From Candidatus Kuenenia stuttgartensis (lineage in GTDB: Bacteria; Planctomycetota; Planctomycetia; Pirellulales; UBA1268): a DNA stretch of 36,776 nucleotides. The stretch is taken from assembly GCA_945865325.1 (NCBI GenBank), contig CAMBFA010000016.1, positions 1 through 36,776 of the forward strand, read 5' to 3'. Under the pieces are notes generated by a model. It was not told the origin of the DNA and did no database searches. It saw only the letters and a list, made by a program, of their open reading frames with translations. Of this stretch, positions 26,046-33,183 are shown piece by piece (position 1 is the stretch's first letter; each line of letters begins with the position of its first letter). The position numbers were made by a program, and so were the translations under genes.

Positions 26046-28169
26046 ATGCGCGCGAAGAATCAGACCGGTGGCGTTCCGGGGGGGCAGGGCAGGGGAGAGG
26101 TGTGGATGGTTTCGTGGCTGGCAGTCGCGATCCTCGCGTCAGTTTGGGGAGCGCGGGCCGGCGGGGCCGAAGGTGTGGGGCTCGACGAGGAGGCCGCTTT
26201 CCAGGCCGCCGCTGCCGCGGTCGCGCCAGCGGTGGTCCGGGTCGAGGTGGCGGGCGTCTCCGAGGCCGGCCTGGGTGGGCCAGCCGAGGCTTCCCCGGCA
26301 TCAGGGCCCTCGAGCGGGCTTGTGGTCGGGGCCGACGGCTGGGTCGTGGCGACGTCGTTTGCCGTTCCCAAGGATGCGACCCAAGCGGTCGTCACCCTGC
26401 CCGGCGGGGCCCGGCTGGTCGCCCGGGTGACCGGCCGCGATCTGGCCCGGGGCCTGGTGCTGCTGAAGGTCGATCTCCCTGCGGGGGCGCCCCCGCTGCC
26501 GGTGATGGAGGCGGTGCCGCGCGAGTCGCTGGCGGTCGGCCAGTGGACGCTCGTCCTCGGGCGCGCCTGGAGCGCCAAAGACCCGAGCGTCGGCATCGGG
26601 ATTCTCTCGGCGACGAACCGGGCCTGGGGTCGTGCCGTCCAGACCGATGCGTCGGTGTCGCCGGCGAACTACGGCGGCCCGTTGGTCGACATCGAAGGAC
26701 GGGTGATTGGGGTGTTGGCCCCGCTGCCGGCCGAGACGGCGGGGATGATGGTGGGAACAGAGCTCTATGACTCCGGCATCGGCTTCGCTGTGCCGCTGGA
26801 GGACATCCTCCGTGTCCTTCCCCGGCTCCAGGCCGGGGAGACGCTCTCCCCTGGCATCATCGGAATCGGCTATGCCTCGCGGGATCCGTTCACCGCCCCT
26901 CCGGTCGTGGCCACCTGCCGGCCCGATTCCCCGGCCGGGCGCGCGGGGCTGCGCGTCGGCGACCGGATCGTCGCGGCGGGGGGCCGCGCGGTCAGCCGCG
27001 TCGCCGAGCTCAAACATGTCATCGCCCCGCTCTATGCCGGGGATCTCCTCGACCTCGTCGTGGAACGGGGGGAAGCCCGGGAGCGGTTGCCGATGCGCGT
27101 CGAGCTCGTCGCCACGCTCCCCCCCTGGCGCCGCCCCGTCCTCGGCCTTGTGCCGCGCCGCGCCGGAGGAGGGGACGCAGCCGTCGCCGGAGCCGCGCTG
27201 CCGCAGAACGTTGCCGCCGAGCGCGGCGTGAGTGTGGCCTGGGTCTGGCCTGACGGTCCGGCCGCCCGGGCCGGCATCACGACGGGGGATCGGATCGTGT
27301 CGGTCCGCCCGCAGGCCGGCGGGGATGGAGGGGAGCCCGCGACGCTCGAGGTCACCTCGCCTGCCATCCTCGGTGGATTCCTCGCCGGTCTCGATGCCGG
27401 TGCCATGGTCGACGTCGCGATCGAGCGTGGCGGCGAATCCCGATCGATCGCCGTCCCCTTGGTGGAGCAGCCGACGGCCGTGCCGGTCGGGGTGCCAGCG
27501 AGCGAGGTCGATCCTGCCACGACGGCGGTGGAGCGACTCGGTGCGGCGGAGATCGCCCGGCCGGCCTGGGGGGTACTCCCCGCGGCGACCGCCGAATCCC
27601 CTCTCGGCGTCCTCGTGTACTGCGGCCAGCCTGTCGGCGGGGGAGGGGCGACCGCCAAACCGGCCCGCTCTGCGGAGTTGGACGAGGCTTCCAAGCAGGA
27701 GGCCGAACGCTGGCGGGGAGCCGCCACGCGCTATGGGATCGCTGTCATTGTGCTGCAATCGTCCGATCCCGATCGCTGGGGGCGCGAGGATATCGCCACC
27801 CTCGCTCGGACGCTCGACGGGCTGCGGCTGCGCCGCCCGATCGATCCATCGCGGATTGCCTGCGCCGGGAGTGGCCCCGGGGGGGCCTTCGCCTGGCTGG
27901 CGGCCGAGGCACTCGGGCCGGCCGTCCGCGGCGTGGCTCTCCTCGAGAGCACGCTCCCCCGTCAGGCGACGATCTCCCCGACCGAACCGGGGCGGAGCCG
28001 CGCCATCCTCTTCGGGACGCTCCCTGGTGCCGCCGTGAACCGGGTCGACGACGATCGGCGCCGGCTCGAAGCGGCCGGATATCCGGTCGGCCTCCTCCCC
28101 GACCTCGGCGGCGCTGGGCTGCCGACGGAGACGCTCTGCTCGTGGGTCGAGGCACTGGGCGTACTGTGA
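26046..28169 (+). CDS. Dead HtrA-like protein fused to a hydrolase-like C-terminal domain (707 aa)
   Basis: The layout is a signal peptide (SWLAVAILASVWGARAGG), a trypsin-like domain, two PDZ-like domains (about 270-350 and 370-470) and an alpha/beta-hydrolase-like end (about 515-707). The triad is gone: Phe105 replaces His (WVVATSFAVP), Gly136 replaces Asp (ARGLVLLKV) and Tyr209 replaces Ser (SPANYGGPLVD). The hydrolase end reads GIAVIVLQSSDPDRW and RIACAGSGPGGAFAWLA. In the G-x-S-x-G elbow the nucleophile position is Gly610, so this half also looks inactive. The ATG at 26046 has AGGAG 7 bases upstream. A second ATG at 26106 also has a strong site (AGGGGAGAGG). It follows the previous stop directly. 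Confidence 0.85.
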   Translation: MRAKNQTGGVPGGQGRGEVWMVSWLAVAILASVWGARAGGAEGVGLDEEAAFQAAAAAVAPAVVRVEVAGVSEAGLGGPAEASPASGPSSGLVVGADGWVVATSFAVPKDATQAVVTLPGGARLVARVTGRDLARGLVLLKVDLPAGAPPLPVMEAVPRESLAVGQWTLVLGRAWSAKDPSVGIGILSATNRAWGRAVQTDASVSPANYGGPLVDIEGRVIGVLAPLPAETAGMMVGTELYDSGIGFAVPLEDILRVLPRLQAGETLSPGIIGIGYASRDPFTAPPVVATCRPDSPAGRAGLRVGDRIVAAGGRAVSRVAELKHVIAPLYAGDLLDLVVERGEARERLPMRVELVATLPPWRRPVLGLVPRRAGGGDAAVAGAALPQNVAAERGVSVAWVWPDGPAARAGITTGDRIVSVRPQAGGDGGEPATLEVTSPAILGGFLAGLDAGAMVDVAIERGGESRSIAVPLVEQPTAVPVGVPASEVDPATTAVERLGAAEIARPAWGVLPAATAESPLGVLVYCGQPVGGGGATAKPARSAELDEASKQEAERWRGAATRYGIAVIVLQSSDPDRWGREDIATLARTLDGLRLRRPIDPSRIACAGSGPGGAFAWLAAEALGPAVRGVALLESTLPRQATISPTEPGRSRAILFGTLPGAAVNRVDDDRRRLEAAGYPVGLLPDLGGAGLPTETLCSWVEALGVL

Positions 28170-28849
28170 TCGACGGAGGGAGGGAAGGGGGAAGCCTCGG
28201 CGGGGAACGCCTGCGGATCCTCCTCCTCGACGACCATCTCGTCGTCGTCGACAAACCGGCCGGGATGCCGAGCGTCCCGGCGCGGAACCGCTCCGATCCC
28301 CCCGATGTCGCTACCGTCCTCGCCGCCGGTGCCATGGCAGGGACGCCGCGCCCCGAGGCAGTTCACCGCCTCGATCGCGACACGTCGGGATTGCTGATCC
28401 TCGCCCGGACGGCGCCGGCCCGGGCCGCGCTGGGGCGGGCGTTCGAGGAGGGGGGCGTGGAGAAGGTCTATCGGGCGCTCGTCCTCGGCCGGCCCCCCGC
28501 ACCCGACGGGCTGATCCACCTCCCGCTCGGGCCCGATCCCGCCGCGCCGCCGCGGCAGCGGGTCGATCCGATCGTCGGCCGCCCTGCCACCACCCGGTGG
28601 CGGACGATCGGGGGGCTGGGGCTCCCGGCCGGCGTGACGGCGGTCGATTTGATGCCGGTTACGGGACGGTCGCACCAGCTCCGCGTCCACCTCGCCTGGC
28701 TCGGGTGCCCGATCCTCGGCGACAGGCTCTACGGGCCTCCCGCGGCGGACGGCCTGAGGCTCTGGCTCCACGCGGCCCAGATCGTCTTTCCACATCCGTG
28801 CGGGGGCCATCCCGTGACGCTCCGGGCCCCGCTCTGCCTCGATCGCTGA
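28166..28849 (+). CDS. RluA-family RNA pseudouridine synthase (227 aa)
   Basis: Converts uridine to pseudouridine in rRNA or tRNA. The family motif HRLDRDTSGLLIL is intact with the catalytic Asp70. LLLDDHLVVVDKPAGMPSVPA marks the domain start, and PVTGRSHQLRVHLAWLGCPILGDRLYG the conserved C-terminal half. It is short for the family and has no S4 RNA-binding domain, so it is closer to RluA/RluC-like catalytic-only forms. The GTG start overlaps the previous stop (GTGA), which couples it to the envelope operon. Target position is unknown. The functional link between this cytoplasmic RNA enzyme and the exported proteins upstream is unclear. Confidence 0.92.
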   Translation: MIDGGREGGSLGGERLRILLLDDHLVVVDKPAGMPSVPARNRSDPPDVATVLAAGAMAGTPRPEAVHRLDRDTSGLLILARTAPARAALGRAFEEGGVEKVYRALVLGRPPAPDGLIHLPLGPDPAAPPRQRVDPIVGRPATTRWRTIGGLGLPAGVTAVDLMPVTGRSHQLRVHLAWLGCPILGDRLYGPPAADGLRLWLHAAQIVFPHPCGGHPVTLRAPLCLDR

Positions 28850-29025
28850 TCCGTGCCCCCCGGCGCTCGACAGCGCGACAGCGAGAAACCAGGCTTCGGC
28901 GTCGACCCGAGCGAGGCTGCATGGAACTTCAGCATTCTGGTGCGCGCAAACCAGGCCGTCCGCGGATGAGGCCGGTGCCCGGGAGCCTGAGCGCGCCGGC
29001 GACGGACCTCGGGGAAGCTCTCCGC

Positions 29026-29047
29026 AAAGGGCTTTTTTCAGCCCTTT
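29026..29047. promoter_or_regulatory. A/T-rich inverted repeat upstream of amtB
   Basis: AAAGGGCT / AGCCCTTT, 8-bp perfect stem with loop TTTTTC. Its left part matches the reverse complement of the motif at 3045-3063. The T-run lies in the loop and not after the stem, so it is not a normal terminator of the pseudouridine synthase gene. It may be an operator or an RNA hairpin. Confidence 0.4.
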
Positions 29048-29086
29048 CTATGCCGTACAGGAGTTTCTTCGGGAGTCAGGCAACGT

Positions 29087-29103
29087 TCGGCACGGGGTTT
29101 GAA
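29087..29103 (+). promoter_or_regulatory. Sigma54-like -24/-12 element for amtB
   Basis: TCGGCACGGGGTTTGAA fits TTGGCACG-N4-TTGCW at nearly every position, with the correct 10 bases between the GG and the -12 pair. The -12 pair is GA instead of the nearly invariant GC, which weakens the call. Expected start is near 29115, about 80 bases before the amtB ATG. A sigma54 promoter is what is usually found at ammonium transporter genes. Confidence 0.35.
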
Positions 29104-29143
29104 TTACAGAGATCTGGAGGTTGTCGAACCCCGTCCGATGGAT

Positions 29144-29164
29144 CGAACACTGCGGAGGTGTTCG
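29144..29164. promoter_or_regulatory. Inverted repeat in the amtB leader
   Basis: Perfect CGAACAC / GTGTTCG with spacer TGCGGAG, ending 29 bases before the amtB start codon. It could be a regulator-binding dyad or a leader RNA hairpin near the ribosome binding site (TCTGGAGTGCCC). Confidence 0.4.
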
Positions 29165-29193
29165 TCACGGACAGCTACCCTTCTGGAGTGCCC

Positions 29194-30741
29194 ATGCGAT
29201 CCCTCTGTGTGTCAGATTCCGCGGCCTGTCTGCTCGTCAGCCGGGTGGTCAAATCGCTGCCGCGGCTGACGTCAGTCCTCACTGGCGCCGGCACGGCGGG
29301 AGTGGCGCTGCTGCTGGCAACGCTCGCCGGCCCGGCCTTGGGGCAGGACGCGCCCCCCGCGCCCCCTCCGCTCCCTACGACCGAGGAGATGGTCACGAAT
29401 CTGTGGCTCGCCGCGGACACCGTCTGGGTCCTGATCGCCGGGATGCTCGTGTTCTTCATGAACCTCGGCTTCGGGTGTGTCGAGTCGGGCTTCGCCCGGG
29501 CCAAGAATTGCGTCAACATTCTCTCCAAGAACTTCATCGTCTTCGCCGCCACGGCGATCGCTTTCTGGTTCCTCGGCTGGGATTTGATGTTCGGCACCGA
29601 TGCTGGCGGATGGATTGGAAACTCCGGCTCCCTCATGGTCGGCGGCGCCGACAACAGCCCGATGGTTGGAGACAAATACGCCGGGGCCTACGGCTCGATC
29701 AGTTGGACTGGCGTGCCGCTGTGGGCGAAGTTTTTCTTCCAACTCGTTTTCGCCGGAACGGCCGCGACGATCGTCTCCGGCGCCGTCGCCGAGCGGATCA
29801 AGTACCACTCCTTCATCCTCTTCAGCTTCCTCATGGCGGTGGTGATCTATCCGGTCACCGGGCACTGGATCTGGGGGGGTGGGTTCCTGGCCCAGAAGGG
29901 GTTCTGGGACTTCGCCGGATGTTCTGCGGTGCATTCGGTGGGGGGCTGGGCTGCGCTGACCGGGGCGATGATCCTCGGGCCGCGGATCGGAAAGTACACC
30001 TCCGACGGCCGTGTCCAGGCGATTCCTGGTCACAACATGTCGCTGGCCTTCATCGGCTGTCTCGTCCTCTGGTTCGGCTGGTTCGGCTTCAATCCGGGGA
30101 GCACGATGAGCGTTGCCGGTGACGGCGGGCGACTGGCTGCCCAAGTCGCTGTCAACACGAACTCCGCGGCGGCGGCAGCGACGCTCACGGCGACGATCAC
30201 CGCCTGGCTCCTCCTCGGCAAGCCGGACATCGGCATGACGCTTAACGGCTGCCTCGCCGGCCTCGTCGGCATCACCGCCAGCGCTGCCTATGTGACCGTT
30301 CCGGCTTCGGTCCTGATCGGTGCGGTCGCCGGAGTGATCGTTGTCTTCTCCGTGATGTTCTTCGATCGGATCAAGATCGACGACCCGGTCGGGGCGACAA
30401 GCGTCCATCTCGTCTGCGGGATCCTCGGCACGCTCTGCGTAGGGCTGTTCAACTCCAGCGACCTTTCCCAGTCTGTCGTTGCCGGACCGTTCGGTTCGAT
30501 GATCGCCGGTGGTCCCAAGGCGGGGCTCTTCTACGGAGGCGGTCTGGAGCAACTCTGGATCCAACTCCTTGGCGTCCTCGCCGTCGGGGCGTATGTCGCC
30601 CCGGTCTCGGCCCTCTGCTGGTTCGTCCTCAAACTGGTGGTCGGACTGCGGGTCTCCCCGCACGAGGAGGTCGAAGGCCTCGACATCGGCGAGCATGGCA
30701 ACGAGGCCTACCACGGCTTCCAGATGATCCGCACCGAGTAA
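29194..30741 (+). CDS. amtB: Ammonium transporter, Amt family (515 aa)
   Basis: Inner-membrane trimeric ammonium channel. A long N-terminal signal-like region (about 50 residues to PALGQ) precedes about 11 hydrophobic segments. The signature DFAGCSAVHSVGGWAALTGA carries Asp239 and His247, the first of the twin pore histidines. The second is His405 in TSVHLVCGILGTLC. Early motifs FMNLGFGCVESGFARAKN and WFLGWDLMFG are typical. The Pro/Ala-rich stretch APPAPPPLPTTEE follows the cleavage site. At 515 residues it is longer than E. coli AmtB. The ATG at 29194 has GGAG 8 bases upstream; the longer open frame back to 28597 runs out of phase over the previous gene. The P-II gene follows 271 bases on, the common amtB-glnK pairing. 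Confidence 0.95.
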   Translation: MRSLCVSDSAACLLVSRVVKSLPRLTSVLTGAGTAGVALLLATLAGPALGQDAPPAPPPLPTTEEMVTNLWLAADTVWVLIAGMLVFFMNLGFGCVESGFARAKNCVNILSKNFIVFAATAIAFWFLGWDLMFGTDAGGWIGNSGSLMVGGADNSPMVGDKYAGAYGSISWTGVPLWAKFFFQLVFAGTAATIVSGAVAERIKYHSFILFSFLMAVVIYPVTGHWIWGGGFLAQKGFWDFAGCSAVHSVGGWAALTGAMILGPRIGKYTSDGRVQAIPGHNMSLAFIGCLVLWFGWFGFNPGSTMSVAGDGGRLAAQVAVNTNSAAAAATLTATITAWLLLGKPDIGMTLNGCLAGLVGITASAAYVTVPASVLIGAVAGVIVVFSVMFFDRIKIDDPVGATSVHLVCGILGTLCVGLFNSSDLSQSVVAGPFGSMIAGGPKAGLFYGGGLEQLWIQLLGVLAVGAYVAPVSALCWFVLKLVVGLRVSPHEEVEGLDIGEHGNEAYHGFQMIRTE

Positions 30742-30757
30742 CGGCTCCGCACCGTCC

Positions 30758-30790
30758 ACCGTCGGGGGGCCAGCGACGCCCCCCGACGGT
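30758..30790 (+). terminator. Hairpin terminator-like stem after amtB
   Basis: Perfect 12-bp stem ACCGTCGGGGGG / CCCCCCGACGGT with a 9-base loop, beginning 17 bases after the stop. No U-tract follows (CACGATCC), so termination may be partial, leaving some readthrough into the P-II gene. Confidence 0.55.
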
Positions 30791-30791
30791 C

Positions 30792-30870
30792 ACGATCCAG
30801 AAGGATGCCCCAACGGCTTGGGTGGGCACTCCGCCTTGCTCACCCAGGCCGGGGCATTCTTCGGGATCGT
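30792..30870 (+). ncRNA. Long imperfect hairpin between amtB and the P-II gene
   Basis: The left arm ACGATCC-A-GAAGGATGCCCC-(AAC)-GGCT-TGGGTGGGC pairs with the right arm GCTCACCCA-GGCC-GGGGCATTCTTC-G-GGATCGT around a 10-base loop. That is 32 pairs in 79 bases, with one internal mismatch and one 3-base bulge. The three imperfect positions, 30804/30858, 30818/30847 and 30825/30840, are all G-U pairs in the + strand RNA. They would be C-A mismatches in the - strand RNA, which suggests a + strand RNA structure. The function is unknown: leader element of the P-II gene, processing signal or small RNA. Confidence 0.5.
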
Positions 30871-31012
30871 TTCAGGCGTTGTCTCCCGGGCCGGGAGCGT
30901 TGAAGACCGGCCGGGGATCCGGGGGAGGCCAGCAGCCCGTGGAGGTTGGCTGGGGCCCTTTCCCACGCGGGGCGTGGATGCGGGTAGGCTGTCGGGGGGA
31001 GGAACGCCGTCG

Positions 31013-31360
31013 GTGAAGCTCATCATTGCCATCATCCAGCCGTCTCGATTGGAGAGCGTTAAGCAGGCCCTCTCCGAGGTCGAGGTCTTCCGGCTCACGG
31101 TGCTTGACGTCCAGGGATTCGGACGCCAGCGCGGACACGTCGAGAGTTACCGGGGGCACGACATCGCCGTCAATCTCCTCCGCAAGGTGCAACTCCAGAT
31201 CGCGGTGAACGACGACTTCGTCGAGCCGACGATTGCCGCCATCGTCAAGGGGGGACGGACGGGAGAGGAAGGCGAGATCGGCGACGGCAAGATCTTCATC
31301 CTGCCGATGGACGAATGCGTGCGGATCCGTACCGGCGAGCGCGGCCGCGAAGCGATCTGA
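31013..31360 (+). CDS. P-II family nitrogen regulator (115 aa)
   Basis: GlnB/GlnK-type trimeric signal protein that senses 2-oxoglutarate and ATP/ADP and controls targets such as AmtB. MKLIIAIIQPSRLESVKQAL starts the fold; VQGFGRQRGHVESYRG leads into the T-loop; GDGKIFILPMDECVRIRTGERG is the ATP-binding C-terminal signature. Two oddities are visible. Tyr51, the uridylylation site, is Ile51 (RGHDIAV where E. coli has RGAEYMV), although Tyr46 is kept. There is also a 3-residue insertion, RTGEEGEIGDGK against QTGKIGDGK. The GTG at 31013 follows GGGGGAGG with 10 bases between. It sits behind amtB, so glnK is the likely role, but glnB and glnK cannot be told apart by sequence alone. Confidence 0.93.
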   Translation: MKLIIAIIQPSRLESVKQALSEVEVFRLTVLDVQGFGRQRGHVESYRGHDIAVNLLRKVQLQIAVNDDFVEPTIAAIVKGGRTGEEGEIGDGKIFILPMDECVRIRTGERGREAI

Positions 31361-31388
31361 CGGGCCCAAGGGGCGCTGGGGGCGAAGA

Positions 31389-32948
31389 TCAACCCAGCTG
31401 GGGATGGAGTCGCGGCTGGCCCCCGATGACGACCCGGTTGACCGCCGCGAGGAACGCCTTCGCGGAAGCCTCGAGCGAGTCGGTCGACACGCCGCGGCCG
31501 CGGGCGATCTGGCTGCCGAGGGGGGCGCCGGCGGGCTGGAGCTCCACGGTCACTTCAGCTTGGGCATCCTTGCCGACGGTCACCGCCTGGACGCGGAAAT
31601 CGCGGCAGACGGTGACCACGCCAGTGAGCTTCTCGATCGCCAGGAAGATGCCGTCGATCGGTCCATCCCCGACGTTCACCTCCACACTACTCTCTTCCTC
31701 CCCCTGGGCCACGCGGAGCCTGACCCGCGGCGGCTGGCCACTGGAGCAGGTGAGGTCGTATCCGACGAGCGTGAAGCGCTCCGGGAGAGCGGTGAATTGG
31801 TCCTCGCACAGCGCGGCGATGTCGCCGTCGTAGATTTCCTTCTTCCGATCGGCGAGGACTTTGAAGCGGTCGAACAGGCTCTGGAGCTGCTCTGGCGTGA
31901 GCTGGTAGCCAAGTGCCTTGGCACGGTCGGCGAGGGCGGCCCGGCCACTGTGCTTGCCGAGGACGAGGTCGGTGCGGTCGAGCCCGACATCCTCGGGGCG
32001 GATGATCTCGTACGTGCTCCGTTCCTTGAGCATGCCGTCCTGGTGGATGCCCGCTTCATGGGCGAACGCGTTGCGGCCGACGATCGCCTTGTTGCGCGGG
32101 ACCTGGATACCAGTGATCGTCGCCACGAGGCGGCTGGTGGGGACAAGCTTCTGGGTGGCGATCCGCGTCTCGCAGCCGTAGTGATCGCGGCGTGTCCGCA
32201 GCGCCATCACGACCTCCTCGAGTGAGCAGTTCCCGGCCCGTTCCCCGAGCCCGTTGATCGTGCATTCGACCTGCCCCGCGCCTGCCTCGACGGCCGCCAG
32301 ACTGTTGGCCACCGCGAGGCCGAGATCGTCATGGCAGTGGACGCTGATCACGGCGCGGTCGATCCCCCGGACCCGCTCGCGGAGGGTGCTGATGACCCGG
32401 TGCATCTGCTGGGGCGTGGCGTAGCCGACGGTGTCGGGGATGTTGATGGTCGTGGCGCCGGCGTCGATCGCCGCTTCCACGACCCGGCAGAGGAAGTCGA
32501 GCTCCGTGCGGGCGGCGTCCTCCGGCGAGAACTCGATGTCGGGGCAGAGCTGCCGTGCCCGCTGCACCCCGGCGACGGCCCGGGCCACGACTTCGTCCTC
32601 GGTCATCCGCAGTTTGAACTCGCGATGGATCGAGCTTGTGGCGAGGAAAACGTGGATCCGCGGCCGTTCCGCGCCGCGGAGGGCCTCCCAGGCGCGGTCG
32701 ATGTCGGCATCGTTGCAACGGGCCAGCCCGCAGACGATCGCGCCCCGGATCGTGGCGGCGATCTCCCGGACGCTGGCGAAGTCGCCCGGCGACGCGATCG
32801 GGAAGCCGGCTTCGATGACGTCGACCCCGAGTTGCTGGAGCGCCTGGGCGATCTCCATCTTTTCGGTGAGATTCATACTCGCCCCCGGCGACTGCTCGCC
32901 GTCGCGGAGGGTGGTGTCGAAGATGCGGATCGTTCTGGCGGACGTCAT
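31389..32948 (-). CDS. leuA: 2-isopropylmalate synthase (519 aa)
   Basis: First committed step of leucine synthesis: acetyl-CoA plus 2-ketoisovalerate to 2-isopropylmalate. The DRE-TIM metallolyase core has [15 protein letters not shown] (residues 11-25), the metal-binding HCHDD (His204 and His206) and [14 protein letters not shown] (234-247). The C-terminal leucine-binding regulatory domain is complete (from about 390), so feedback control by leucine is expected. Length is normal for the LeuA type I family. The ATG at 32948 follows CGAGGCCTTCC; the frame is open a further 29 codons without a better start. It converges on the P-II gene with 28 bases between stops and diverges from the metal-efflux genes. 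Confidence 0.96.
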   Translation of the reverse strand: MTSARTIRIFDTTLRDGEQSPGASMNLTEKMEIAQALQQLGVDVIEAGFPIASPGDFASVREIAATIRGAIVCGLARCNDADIDRAWEALRGAERPRIHVFLATSSIHREFKLRMTEDEVVARAVAGVQRARQLCPDIEFSPEDAARTELDFLCRVVEAAIDAGATTINIPDTVGYATPQQMHRVISTLRERVRGIDRAVISVHCHDDLGLAVANSLAAVEAGAGQVECTINGLGERAGNCSLEEVVMALRTRRDHYGCETRIATQKLVPTSRLVATITGIQVPRNKAIVGRNAFAHEAGIHQDGMLKERSTYEIIRPEDVGLDRTDLVLGKHSGRAALADRAKALGYQLTPEQLQSLFDRFKVLADRKKEIYDGDIAALCEDQFTALPERFTLVGYDLTCSSGQPPRVRLRVAQGEEESSVEVNVGDGPIDGIFLAIEKLTGVVTVCRDFRVQAVTVGKDAQAEVTVELQPAGAPLGSQIARGRGVSTDSLEASAKAFLAAVNRVVIGGQPRLHPQLG

Positions 32949-33183
32949 GGAAGGCCTCGGGGAACGCCGGCGGACAAAAATCGCGGATCGGCCGGGGAGA
33001 GGGCCGGCATTGCCGGAGCTGCGGCCATGGCCCATCGTGGACCCCGACCCGCGACGGAGTCAGGGGCGGCAGGGGCCGAGGGGGCCGATCGACCCGATTG
33101 GGAAGTATAAGGAGTGACGCGTGGTTGTGTAGACTCGTGGTTGGTCGGCGCCGCCGATCGCCGTCCACCGGAGTGCGAGAGAC

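Noticed and set aside
24942-28169. The two triad-less HtrA-like genes as pseudogenes
   Set aside because: Both frames are full length and uninterrupted, with signal peptides, PDZ domains, tight start/stop coupling and the same codon bias as neighbours. This fits functional loss of catalysis, not decay.
30825-30841. GGCAC...TTGC pair resembling a sigma54 promoter for the P-II gene
   Set aside because: The GG and GC are 11 bases apart, while sigma54 elements need 10. The segment also lies inside the long hairpin.
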